Assembly: GCA_021397835.1 (NCBI GenBank) | Contig: JAJFZO010000646.1 | Location: forward strand, 176,001-240,000 | Direction: 5' to 3' | DNA from: Moringa oleifera | Taxonomy: Eukaryota > Streptophyta > Magnoliopsida > Brassicales > Moringaceae | Length of the DNA: 64,000 nt | Part shown: positions 34,671 through 46,000 of the stretch, piece by piece | How positions within the stretch are numbered: position 1 is the stretch's first letter | Layout: every line of letters begins with the position of its first letter | The notes under the pieces: generated by a model | Database searches by the model: none | What the model was told of the DNA's origin: nothing | What the model saw: the letters and a program-made list of their open reading frames with translations, nothing else | Position numbers and translations under genes: made by a program

Positions 34671-36854
34671 AAACTTGATGCATTGTAGCATGAGGTCACC
34701 ATGGGTTAAGTTGCAAAACGGGGATCCCTTTTTTCATATGCTTGTAAGAAAAAATCGATTTTACTTTGACTTGAAAACCTTTAAATTAAATATAATATGA
34801 CTTGAATGTGGTAAGCAGCTGGAAGCCACTTCCTTAACTCAAATGAAAAAGCACTACTAGCTTGCTTAGTCTGATTTTTAACTATGTTGGCATGGCAGAT
34901 TAAACGAAGGTGAGGCAGTTTTGACTCTAGTTAATGGTTATTTATGTAATAAAATACTACAATTTAAGTGGAAATAATTTATTTAAATGGAATTTCTCGC
35001 ACTTCTAAGAAAGAAAAAAAGGATAAAGATATCAAGCGATTGATCGACTAAACCTTTCCTTTCCTCAGATAGATACGAAGCTATAGATGATAACTAATCG
35101 ATAAGTTGCTTCATCCTTATTGGTTGTTTCGCTCCCTCATAGTTTGAAGTGGAATCATCCCCACCCTTAAAGATTTCATAGTAAAGCCCCTGACTCCCTT
35201 GCTTTTTGTAGACTGAATCGACGTTAAAATGCTCTTCCTTAGAGTGTTGGCTATGCTAAAGTTAGACAATGCACATCTGGAAGTTAGTAGTCGATAAATG
35301 CACTAACACTACTCACAAACCATCAAGATACAACATCTTGGCCAGGATAAATAGTCCAGTTAGTTGAAAGTCAATGCTAGAGTATGCGGGGAATGAGGAA
35401 TGAATTTACCAAGATGGAATCCTTACTTGAACTGACCATCAACCTTCTATTGCTCTATAGCCATAGTCTCATCCAGATAATGGATCCAATGCGAATGGAC
35501 TCGTAACCGCCACCAATGGCAGAGATACCAATGGCAGATGCAAGACCAAAAGGAAGGAAGATAGCTGCTAGACAACTGCAAGGGGCTTTGAGGAGGGGGA
35601 TTCTTTTTTTTTTTAGGTGTAACACTCCTTCTGGGTACTATTGGGTCGGGTGAGAATAATGACCTTGTAAACAATTATTTTTCTTCGTCCTTCCTTTGTC
35701 AAGCCTTTCGTCTAGATAAAAAGGTCAACAAAAAGTTCTTTGAGCTATCGATGAAATGGCCAATAGAGTTTAATTTCAGCGTTGAGAACTTCTTTCTTAA
35801 TCCTTGTTGTTGCGGGCAAAGGACCTGAGGACCTGATAAAGAAGAGGGCAGAGGTTGACCTTTTTTAATTATAAATAGGGGATAAGAGGAGTGACATCAA
35901 CACAAGATGACTCCACAACTTAAAAAGATTCCATTTCTCATGCGCTTTTATCGCACCATCGAGAATATTGAGACTCGCTCCAATTACTAGTCCTCTATAG
36001 GGGTTGCCCATGGGTGACTTGTCTTTTTGTGTTACTACTTTCAGAAGTTCTTCTATCCATCCCTTCCCCCCCGAATCCACTTTTTTTTTTTTTATCTTTA
36101 AAAGGAAAGGCATAACTCAGACATTTCTTCGTGTCTTCGTTATATCCCTCTGAAGGAAAACCACTAGCCTTTTATTCATTGCGGCCCTGCAGCTCTTACT
36201 GATTCATGTTTTTTATTTTTCTTTATCTCTTCAATTGTACACTTAATTTTGATAGTGAATAACCCAAGCACTTGCACTGGCACAAAGTATTAGCCTCGAG
36301 CACTCTTCACTCAATCGTGAAGGGTGGTATAGGTAGGATTTTTGGACTTGGCCAACTCAGAATAGGTCAAATGGCTGGCATCTTCACTAAGAGGGAGAAT
36401 TTTACGTATTAATGAGAGGGGATGGGAGTGAAACAGTTTTTCTTTCTAAGGAAGTCTAGTCTCATTCAAGTGACTGAACGAACGGTTTACTCGAGCTCCT
36501 AAGAGCGAGCAGAATAGCCATCAATGGGTCTTTCAAATCTAATAAGTGGTTAACTCGTGATTGACCTTTATATTGGTTGCCTTTGTCTCGCATGAGAAAT
36601 CAAATTTGGGGTGATCAAAACTAGCCAACAAACTCAGCTAGTGAGTGTGAAGCTATAGATATAGTCTTAAAAAAAAAAAAGCAAGTTTTCGAAGGAAGCA
36701 GCCAAGTCACACTATTCTGTAGCCTCGCTCTTCTCCTTTGTTTTGTAAGTGAACGAAGGCTAACATAAGCTAGAGTTGAACAATCAATTAAAATAGTCTA
36801 GTGGTGAATGGTACCTCTTGAAGATATTACCTTGGCTTTTTAGGTCTTGAATTC
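34671..36854. other. Spacer left of the copia element
   Basis: No gene recognised. On the minus strand near 35460-35590 a stretch reads FLPFGLASAIGISAIGGG, hydrophobic and glycine-rich, but it is short and matches no family that I can name. Poly-T runs occur near 35605 and 36080. The copia element is inserted at the right end. Confidence 0.4.
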
Positions 36855-37406
36855 TGTTAATGAATTTTAAAAAAAAAATACTAGTTGAAAAATTCAGCAG
36901 AGGACTAAGTCTTCCTCCACCTCAGCAAAAGATTGAATCTACCTTCACCTCAACAGCAGACCCAATCTTCTACTCAGCCACCAATAAACGGATTCTATCC
37001 ATTTTTGTTGACTCATCACCTCTTATTTCTTAGTGTACACATGGCATATATGCAACATTACTCTCCCGCGGAATCCTCACCCATCTCCATTATAAATAGC
37101 CCACCTCTCCATCATTTAAAATCATTTAGGGTTTTAACCCTTTCTTAATTTAGGGTTTTAGTTTGTCTTAATTTTAGGGTTTTACCCTTCCTTGATTTAG
37201 GGTTTTATCTTCCTTAATTAGGATTCTACCTTTTTTTAATTTTAGGGTTTTATCTTTCCTTTCTAAAAAGGAAAAATAAAATCATAATTTATTTGTTTTA
37301 TCTGAATTTCGAGCAAATTTAAAAGAGATGTAGTATTACCGGATTTTTACTGGGCATAAGATATCTGAGACAAAAATTTTTGGGCTATTTTATCTTGGGG
37401 ACAACA
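36855..37406 (+). repeat. Copia 5' LTR (552 bp)
   Basis: It begins TGTTAATGAATTTT and ends CTTGGGGACAACA, the TG...CA ends expected of LTRs. Its partner at 41993 starts TGTTGATGAATTT and ends with the same GGGGACAACA. From about 37120 to 37265 it contains five or so imperfect units of the form TTTAGGGTTTTA plus a CTT(T)CCTTAA-like spacer. This is a telomere-like internal minisatellite carried by the LTR. Transcription would start within this LTR in an active copy. No clear TATA box is assigned, although TATAAAT occurs near 37090. Confidence 0.88.
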
Positions 37407-37407
37407 G

Positions 37408-37419
37408 TGCTATAGACTA
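37408..37419 (+). other. Degenerate primer-binding site
   Basis: Immediately after the LTR the sequence TGCTATAGACTA resembles the initiator-tRNA-Met binding site of plant copia elements (TGGTATCAGAGC), with substitutions and a missing base. The position is right but the match is poor. Confidence 0.4.
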
Positions 37420-37573
37420 CTGCACACCAAAGTTAGAGCCACAAAACGTCTTAAAGAAAGTGACTTAGTCCCCGACTCAGACTACTGAAATTTTGGTAAT
37501 ATTTTTTCTGTTTATTATTTATTTCAGCTAATACAGTTTGCAACTTTAACAATTTTAAGACGTTTTGATTGCC

Positions 37574-38450
37574 ATGTCTACTGTTATATCTATTGCTGAA
37601 ATAATATTTGTTAGCGTCGATTTAAATAAACCATTTCATTTTGAAGGGGCTTATTTTAAAAGACAGAGATAAAAAATATTGTTTCTCTTAATCATGAAAA
37701 AGGTGGCTTATGTAATAGATAAGCCTGTTTTGTCTGGTGAATCTAGAGATGCTGATAAGAAAAGTCTTCAATCATGAGTAAAAAATGATTTTTTGTGTAA
37801 GAATTTTATCTTGAATGGATTATCTAATGATCTTTATAACTACTATAGTTCTGATAAATCTATTAAAAAAATCTGAATAACACTTCAAAAAAAGTATGAT
37901 ACTGAGAAGGCTAGAGCTAAGAAATTTGCAGTAAGTAGATATATGAGATTCATGATGATTAATGACAAGTCTGTAGAGACTCAGTCACATGAACTACAAA
38001 AAATAGTGCATGAGATCATCTCAGAAGGTATGCCTTTGCCTGAGCAATTCCAAGTAGTAGTTATGATAGATAAGTTGCCCCCTAGTTGGAAAGATTTTAA
38101 GAATATCCTTATGCATAAGAGTAAAGAGCTTTCCTTGGAAAGGCTTATTACTCGCCTTAGGATTGAGGAAGAAGCCCAAAAGCAAGACTAGAGAGAAGAA
38201 GCACTCGTTGTCTCTTACAATGTAGCAAATAAAAGGTCCTCTGTGATTCTAAAACCAAAATGAAAGAACATGAAGAATTAAAATCGAAACACCAATCAGA
38301 AGCAAAAGAATCATAATAGGAACACCTTACAAAACAAATCTAAACCACCCTAGAGAAATAATACATTCATGTGTTATAGTTGTAACAAGCCTAGTCATAT
38401 GGCCAGGAATTACCAGAATAGGCCTCGTACTGCTCCACAAGTGAACCTAA
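37574..38450 (+). pseudogene. Copia gag remnant
   Basis: The frame starts MSTVISIAEI and runs through NKPFHFEGAYFKR, an interrupted middle, the KKIWITLQKKYDTEKARAKK-like segment (with a stop at Trp), and the open part 37943-38191 (RFMMINDKSVETQSHELQ, then LPPSWKDFKNILMHKSKELS). These are hallmarks of the UBN2/retrotransposon gag domain of copia elements, which forms the particle shell. Near 38372-38413 a zinc knuckle reads CYSCNKPSHMARNY. Its last metal ligand, Cys, is replaced by Tyr, a G-to-A change. Stops interrupt the frame several times. Confidence 0.85.
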
Positions 38451-38461
38451 TCGAAAAGTAA

Positions 38462-39794
38462 TTGATTGCTATGATCTCTGAGGTTAATCTTACTGGAGGA
38501 TCTGAGGGGTGGTGGGTAGATACTGGCGCTTCTCGTCACATCTGTTTTGACAGAGATCTATTTAAGTCCTATTCTATATTTGAGGATAAAAAAGTGTTGT
38601 TGGGAGACTCCCACTCCACTATTATCGCTAGTACTAGTGAGGTGGAATTAAAGTTTACCTCTGAAAAGATTATCGTACTGAAGGATGTTCTGCACACTCC
38701 AGAGATGAGAAAGAACCTAGTCTCAAGCTATCTTCTTAATAAGGCTAGGTTTACCCAAACCATAGGAGTTGATCTTTACATAATAACAAAGAATAATGTC
38801 TTTATTGAGAAAGGTTATGCTACTGATGGCATATTTAAATTGAACATTGATATGAATAAAGTATCATCTTTTGCCTATATGTTATGCACTTTTAATACTT
38901 GGCATGCTACGCTTTGTCATGTGAATAAGCGATTAATTTAGAACATGAGTAACTTAGAACTCATCCCTAAACTGTCTGTAGATGATTTTGAGAAATGTGA
39001 ATACTGTAGCCAAGCTAAGGTTACAAAAACCCTACATAGGTCAGTGCTTAGAGAAACTGAATAGTTTGAATTAATTCATTCTGACATTTATAAATTTGAT
39101 GATATTTTAACAAGAAATGAAAAAAAGATATTTTATAACATTCATAAATGATTGTTCTGATTACACTTATGTATGTCTCATGAAAAATAAAAGTGAAACA
39201 TTTGACATGTTTAAGCTATTCTTAACTGAAATAAAATCTTAATACAATAGAAAGGTAAAAAGACTACGAAGTGATAGAGGTACTGAGTATGATTCTGGTC
39301 CCTTTATTGAATTTTACAAGACCAAAGGAATACTACATGAAAGAACTGCGCCCTATTCTCTTGAAATAAATAGCAAAGCTGAAAGAAAAAATAGGACACT
39401 TGTTGAATTAATAGTAGTCACTCTATTAAATTCTAGTGCAGCTTCTTATTAGTGGAAAAAAATTTTACTGACTGTATGTTATGTGCTTAGCAGAATCCTT
39501 AAGAGTAAAAGTAAGGTATCTCCCTATGAGATCTTGAAGAATAAAACACCTAACTTGTCCTGCTTAAGAACCTGGGGGTGCTTAGCTTATGTTAGAATTC
39601 TTGATCCTAGAAGAAATAAGCTTGGTAATAGAGCATGTGATTGTATTTTCATAGGATATGCTACAAATAGTAAAGCTTATAGATTTTTTAATTTTAAAAG
39701 GAAAGTTGTCATTGAATCTAACAATGTAGACTTTTACGAATATAGATTTTCTTTTAAATCGAGGAATAGTGAGGGCTTGATTTCTAATAGTTAG
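38462..39794 (+). pseudogene. Copia protease and integrase remnant
   Basis: The protease shows WWVDTGASRHICFDRDLF, including the catalytic D-T-G. The GAG-pre-integrase zinc region follows with WHATLCHVNKRLI and KCEYCSQAK. The integrase core has HSDIYKFDDILTRNEK (first catalytic Asp), then RLRSDRGTEYDSGPFIEFY (second Asp), then INSKAERKNRTLVEL (catalytic Glu). The final open part, 39483-39794, has YEILKNKTPNLSCLRTWGC and IFIGYATNSKAYRFFN, typical of the integrase C-terminal side in copia. Stops and at least one frameshift break it (for example a TAG instead of Trp in ASYWW). An active protein would process the polyprotein and insert the cDNA. Confidence 0.88.
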
Positions 39795-39879
39795 CCAAAT
39801 GATAGAATTGATCAACTAATTGAAGAAGAACAGTTTAGGTAGAGTAAATGAATTAGAACTCTTAGGGACTATGGAGCCG

Positions 39880-41427
39880 ATTTTCATGCATACACCTTAG
39901 AGGAAGATCCTCACACACTCAAAGAAGCTTTGTCTTCTCTAGATGCTAACTTGTGGGAAGAAGCAGTAAATGATGAAATGGACTCTTTTGAGTCCAATAA
40001 AATTTGGCATCTAATAGACTTACCTCCAGGTTGCAAATGGGTACTGAAGAAAAAATTAAAACCCAATGGTATAGTTAAGAAATACAAGGCTCACCTCGTA
40101 GCCAAAAGGCATAGACAAAGGGAGAATGTGGATTTTCTTGATACTTTTTCTCTAATTTCTAGAATAACTTCCATACAGGTGTTAATAGCACTAGCAATAT
40201 ACATGACTTAGTTATACATCAAATGGATGTAAAAGCTGCATTTCTAAATGGAGAATTAAAAGAAGAAATTTACATGGAATAACGTGAAGGTTTTAAGATT
40301 TCAGGCCAAGAAAACAAAGTTTATAAACTAGACAAATCACTCTATGGTCTAAAAGAAGCACCTAAGCAATGGCACAAAAATTTTGATAATCTTGTCATCT
40401 CACATGGATTTAAAGTGAATGAAAGTGATAAGTGCATTTATTATAAGATTGAAAAATAATCTTTGAATTATCATATGTTTTTATGTGGATGACCTACTTA
40501 TCTTTGGCTCCAACATTCATGTGATAGAGAAAGTGAAGTCCTTACTATATGCTAACTTTGACATGAAAGACTTAGGAGAAGCGAATATAATTCTTGGAAC
40601 AAAAATTACTAGGTCAACAAAGGAACTTTCTTTGGATCAATCACACTATATTAAGAAGATCTTAAAGAAATATAATTACTTCGATTGTAAGTCTGCTTGT
40701 ACTCCATATGATACTAGTGTCAAATTGCTCAAGAACACTAGAGATAATGTTAGATAAAGTGAATATGCAGGTGTTATAGGTAGCTTACGTTATGCTATTA
40801 ACTGCATTAGACCTGCTATGCTTATGCTGTGGGGTTACTCTGTAGGTTTACCAGCAAACCTGGTATCAAGCATTGGCATGCTATTGAAAGGGTCATGAGG
40901 TATCTCAAGAGACCATGAACCTTAGATTACATTATCAGAAGTTTTTCACTGTTTTAGAAAGATACAGTGATGCTGATTGGAACACCCTTTCAAAAGACTC
41001 CAAGGCAACAAGTGGTTATATTTTTAGCATTATTGGTGGAGCTGTTTCATGGAAGTCCAAGAAACAAATTATTTTGGCTCAATCCACAATGGAGTCTGAA
41101 TTGATAGCACTAGCTACAACTAGTGAAGACGCAGGCTAGTTAAGAAGTCTGCTAGTTGAGATCCCATTATGAAAAAGACTGATACTAACCATTTTGATCC
41201 ACTATGATAGTACTGTGGCTATTGCAAAAGTTTAGAACCATTACTATAATGGTAAAGGACAATAGATACATCGTAAACATAGTATTGTTAAAGAGTTTCT
41301 CTCTACAGGAACTGTTAGAGTGGATTATGTACGGTCTGATAATAACTTAGCTAATCCTTTGACAAAAGGACTAGCTAAAACGAAGGTTTTTAAAATCTTG
41401 AAAGAAATAGGACTAATGCCCTTATAA
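39880..41427 (+). pseudogene. Copia reverse transcriptase and RNase H remnant
   Basis: The RT domain starts with the LYTLEEDPHTLKEAL-like block and WEEAVNDEMDSFESNKIW, then MDVKAAFLNGELKEEIYME followed by a stop where Gln is usual (CAA to TAA). The catalytic box FYVDDLLIFGSN near 40474-40509 is intact. KDLGEANIILGTKITRS and the SLDQSHYIKKIL block follow. RNase H is recognised by [19 protein letters not shown] and [19 protein letters not shown]. The end reads ANPLTKGLAKTKVF, then GLMPL and TAA at 41425-41427. Several stops and frameshifts make it inactive despite the preserved YVDD. Confidence 0.9.
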
Positions 41428-41982
41428 TAATGAGTCACTCATAATGGTAGCCCAACCTATGGACTGAAGATCCCAAGAAATAGGTTTAAAGGGTAATAAC
41501 AAGTCATGAAGTGATAGAAAAAGAAACATACTATTCGAAGTCTCATTCTACTAGAAGTATGGAATCCTGAAGCGAAAGAAAAATGTTGAATTAAATTCTT
41601 AATGAGCTCTATACTCTATATAGAGTGGAGTATCCAGCTACACAAATACTCTTGATAGGCTCACCTATGTGAATGTGAAAGTTTGGTCACTTTCTTTGAA
41701 ATTTTTGGGCAAATTCTCTGAAGCATTCACTATATTGGAATATACATGCATGACCAAAAAGGCAAGGGCTTTTTTTGAACTAGATCTCAGAAAAATTGTG
41801 TGTGAGATGCTGTTAAAGATATAGTTCAAAACTACAAGTTAATCTATTATAATCTAAAGCATCATCACTATGCAAAAGTTCAAGTCAAGAGACATCTCTG
41901 CTTATGCATAATCTTATAATCTTGATAATGCTCGATGAAAGAAAAAAAAAGGGAAAAGAGGATCTTTATAATTTTAAATTCA

Positions 41983-41992
41983 AGTGGGAGAT
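41983..41992 (+). other. Polypurine tract
   Basis: AGTGGGAGAT lies directly before the 3' LTR, as expected of the copia plus-strand primer. An AAAG/GGGAAAAG-rich purine stretch also lies 40 bases upstream. Confidence 0.75.
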
Positions 41993-42604
41993 TGTTGATG
42001 AATTTAAAAAAAAATACCAGTTGAAAAATTCAACAGAGGACTAAGTCTTCCTCCCCCTCAACAGAAGATTGAATCGACCTTCACCTCAGTAGAAAACCCA
42101 ATCTTCTACTTAGCCACCAACAAATAGATTCTATCCTTTCTGCTGACTCATCACCCTTTATCTTTTAGTGTACACATGACATACATGCAACACTACTCTC
42201 CCGTAGAATCCTCACCCATCTTCACTATAAATGCCTTCTCCCAATCTCCTAAATCATTTAAAAAAGCCTTAAGCTTTCTTATATCCTCTCTTTTTTTCTC
42301 CTATCTCCTCATATATTTTTTTAATTTAGAGTTTTAATCTTTTTTAATTTAAGATTTTACTTTTTCCTAATTTTAAAGTTTTATCTTTTCTTAATTTAGG
42401 GTTTTACTTTCCCTAATTTAAGGTTTCACTTTTTTAAAATTTTAGAGTTTTATCTTTTTCTTCTAAAAAGAAAAATAAAATCCTAATTTATTTGTTCTAT
42501 TTGGATTCCAAGCAAATTTAAAGAAGATATAGTATTATTGAATTTTTAATGTGCATAAGATTCTGAGTCAGAAATTTTTGAGCCATTTTATCTTGGGGAC
42601 AACA
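41993..42604 (+). repeat. Copia 3' LTR (612 bp)
   Basis: Partner of the 5' LTR, with the same TGTT...AACA ends. It is about 60 bases longer because of extra CT-rich and AT-rich sequence near 42260-42330. The TTTAGGG units in its internal minisatellite have largely drifted to TTTAGAG, TTTAAAG or TTTAAGG, showing G-to-A decay relative to the 5' LTR. Confidence 0.87.
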
Positions 42605-45389
42605 ATGAGTGCTCTTGCGAGGGCTATTCTTTGCAATCCATATTGCGATGGCTCTTGCTTGCTACCTTAGAATTAGCTACTAAAATCATTCTCATTCAGT
42701 TGAATTCTTTTTTTAACCCTACCTACTGCCCCTACAAAAGACAATGCCTTCTTTGCTTCTTCGGGTTGGATGCTAATGCTCGCTTCTTTCCTTACGTGCC
42801 TCTTTCTTCACGCTCTTCCTTCCATAGCCTATCATTGCCCTTATGCTCCATGTCATTCATGTCTTGCTCTTGGATGCTTGTCTCGAATCAGCACTCTGCC
42901 AATCTTACAGTCATTCTATCAAAAAAAAGGGGCACCCACCCTCGGTTAAGTTAAGGGATAAACCAAACCAGCTTATTAACGAAATTTTAGATCAGGGAAT
43001 GTCACTTGAAGCATAGCTTACTCGCTCCGCTGAACGAACAAAATGAGCCTACTAAACTAAATGTATGATTATGGAGGACAGCGCTAAGCAAGCCATAGTG
43101 GTGAGAAAGAGAAGGGCGTCCTATTTTATAAACTCTTTTGGATGGTTGTGAGAAAGACACTACATAGGGCCAACAGTGCTCTGTTTTATACTATGTTTCG
43201 GTGTTTGAAACAAGAGGCCCATAGCCTTTTGATTCTGAATAAGAAAGAATAGCCTTAGCATCTGCTTCTTTGGGTCTTTCTTCGGATGTGTCTTCTTGGG
43301 TACTTGACCCTTTCCCTTGTCTTCTTGTTTTGGGGTCTTGTCCTAGTACCCTACCCTTTCTTATTAGTATTATCATTAAATAGAGAGTGAAACCACTCAT
43401 TCCTCATGCACCTAGCAGCTAGCACCTCAGTGCCCAGCAGCCCTCTGCCTTTAATACACAAACTTGCCACCAAGCTGACAACTTTGTCATGCCTAACTTC
43501 ACAGTGTCTTTCATGCCTATGGTTTCGCCTTGCTGCTCTACCTTTTTACTAGCACTTCTGTGCCTAACGTGCACTTGTATCAGTATGCTGACTTCCCTAC
43601 AGCATAGCGGTTACCCTCATCTGACTCAAAGTAGCAACTATCCTCTCGCTCATTACCCTGACTCGAGCTCTTTTGTGCACAGTCGGCACTTCCTACTTTT
43701 CCTATGGAAGATGAATGATGACTTTATCTTAATGGAACTCCTTAAATTTAGTTGTAAGGCTGGTATAACTTACACATACCAGACCACCGAGATAGAGAGT
43801 AGATCTAGATAGGGGCCCTTAGAGAGTAAAGCAGCATTTGCTTTTATTCCCCTATAAGATAAAGTTGAGACCAAAATTTTCTCTATAGAAATTTATGCTT
43901 TCTAGAGCCTTGGTTTCGATTCATCTTCTCGATCTTCTTTTTTAATAGTGGGAGCCAGATTTCATCTTTGCAATAGTTCCCATTCTAACAAAAGAGAAAG
44001 GGAGACCAATGAAGCTTGACACCTCCCCCATGAGATAATCACAGATCAGCTGTGGTTTCTTTGCAAAGGTATGTAATGAATTAGATCTGCAGAAGCCCAT
44101 CTTACTTGATGTTATGACTGGTAAAGGAAGGAAGCCTTCTGGAAACGCTTCGAATATGAAGGCTTACCTACAATCTTTTTGTTATGGTAAGATAGGCTAT
44201 AAGTTATAAGACTGCACTGAGATGCCAGATGCAAGACAGTGAAAAACTAGTGACTTTTTAGGGTTATCATGAAAAGAGCCTTTAAGAAAGAGAGTCTTGC
44301 CCCCTCCTTACTCCATAGGGCAGTGAGGAGTATGCTAAGGAACCTATTAGCTTTGTCGATCCCCCTCTTTGTAGAGTGATGTCACCAGTAGCTGTGAAGC
44401 ACAGATGACCATCTCTTCGAGCAGGGATATGGGGCTGGGCCCTAGATCTAATTCTAAAACAAGAAAAAAAAGAAAGCAGGTTGAGGTGAATATGGGAGGC
44501 AAGGCTGGATCTTATGAGTCAGTGACTCGCCGAGTTCCCACGGTCCACCCCGGTCCTGATTTCAGACATTGAGCAAGCTTTAATTGAAGTATGGGCTGAT
44601 GTCAACGACACGAGGGAAAGCTAATACGATTTTGATAATCATATTGTGAGGAATGGAATGCGACTATCAGTTTCCTTTTCCCAATATCCTTCTGACGGTC
44701 ACGTGAGAAGATCTAAGAGACCAAGGATACGCCAGATCAAAATAGTGGTAGAGGTAAAGTTTTAAAAAAGGATTGTATAAACAGAAGATATATGACAAAG
44801 CGAATGAGATGGGACATAAAGGCCATCAGAGTGGCAAAAGGTGACGGGCTCCTTCTTTAGAATGAAACTAGCCCAAGATTAAAAGTGACAGAAACCAGGG
44901 AGGAGGAGCTCAAACACTTACTAACTCCTAGCCCAGCTACAATTGCACAATTTATAAGCATGCTCTCAGTTGTTTTCAAAGTCATGAAGAAGATCTCGTA
45001 GATCTTCACTTTGCACCATTGGATGCTAGAGTGGAGGTTCACATTGTGGATGATGGTCAAGTCAAGCTGAAGATTAAGGTGTTTATGGTAACCTGAGCTA
45101 GTCCTCCAAATGTAAGCCAGGTACAAAATAGGTTTCTTTATCTTTCTCACCTTCTGAACCTCCTTATCAGACTAACCAAGCCCAGTCAGAGGTATTGGAT
45201 AACCAGTTAACTAGAATTAATTGACGTTCTCATCAGGAGAATGAAAGTCAAAAGTCTAAGGACATAGATAAAAGTGTAAAGTACTAGGAAAGGCTTGGTG
45301 TTAAAAACCTCAAAGGCCTCAGAAAACTAAAATTTCAGATATTGCCATGGAGGTAAATGAAGCCTATGTGATGGAGATGTTTTTGTTAT
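42605..45389. other. Spacer right of the copia element
   Basis: No gene recognised. The part from about 44.5 to 45.35 kb lies just before the LINE endonuclease piece and could be a decayed LINE ORF1 region, since a frame there reads PLDARVEVHIVDDGQVKLK, but no zinc knuckle was found. The 107-codon frames near 42.6 and 43.5 kb match nothing I know. Confidence 0.4.
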
Positions 45390-46000
45390 CTTCTTTCTTT
45401 TTAGGCGTGGAATGGAATTTTCGTGTTGGAACTATACTATAAAGGTGTGAATAGACCTACATTCTTACTGGCCTGTCAAAACATGAAAAGTAAAGTAAAA
45501 TCCCTCCTTTGTGGCCCTTTTGGAGATAAGGATGGATGTAAATAGAAGTCATCTCTTGGTCGGCTTGGTTTTGAATCCTAGTACTATAACCCAGCCTGTG
45601 GGAGATCCGAAGGAATTTGTGTTAAATTGGTTTAGTTATTCTCCTTCATCTTTCACATCAAACTGTCCATTATGTTGTTCAAATAGGATGGGTTTGCCTT
45701 TTTGATTTTCATTTTTTATGCCAGCACTGATATTATAATAAAAAGAAATTATAGATTGAGATAGAGGTTATTACTGATCTAAGCCTACCCACTGTAACCA
45801 TTTATGACTAAAATTTTATCCCCCATCTGAGGAAAATAAAAGGGGTTCCATGTCTATGAGTGGAGAGCAACCGATTGAATTCTCTAAATTGGTCAATCAA
45901 ATTTATTTAAAAGATTGGGGATATGTAGGCCCTTCATTTACGTGGTGTAAAAAAAATGGAAGATCTTTCTAGAGATATTAGTTAAAGGGTTATAAAATCA
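45390..46000 (+). pseudogene. LINE (L1-type) endonuclease fragment
   Basis: The best evidence is near 45860-45970, where the frame reads PIEFSKLVNQIYLKDWGYVG then PSFTWCKKNGRS. This matches the end of the L1-type apurinic endonuclease domain (…F…L.DLGF.GP.FTW.N.R…). About 470 bases upstream, AWNGIFVLELYYKGVNRPTF is a plausible relic of its N-terminal SWNCRGLG start. Most of the domain between them is broken by stops. No reverse transcriptase follows, because the gypsy fragment in the opposite direction begins at once. That suggests truncation or a nested insertion. Confidence 0.5.

Larger units (their letters stand above)
36855..42604 (+). mobile_element. Ty1/copia LTR retrotransposon, near full length, inactive
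   Basis: The element has both LTRs, a degenerate primer-binding site, gag and pol remnants in copia order (protease, integrase, reverse transcriptase, RNase H) and a polypurine tract, about 5.75 kb in all. The reading frames contain many stops and frameshifts, so it cannot move by itself. The first 115 bases of the LTRs differ at roughly one position in ten by eye, so the insertion is old. The 5-base flanks (AATTC left, ATGAG right) do not form a target-site duplication, which may have decayed or been lost by recombination. The element is a nuclear type. Its presence fits nuclear DNA but is also known from plant mitochondrial genomes. Confidence 0.92.

Noticed and set aside
39582..39815. 77-codon minus frame
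   Set aside because: Antisense shadow of the copia integrase region.
36850..42609. Target-site duplication flanking the copia element
   Set aside because: The 5-base flanks AATTC and ATGAG do not match, so no duplication is claimed.
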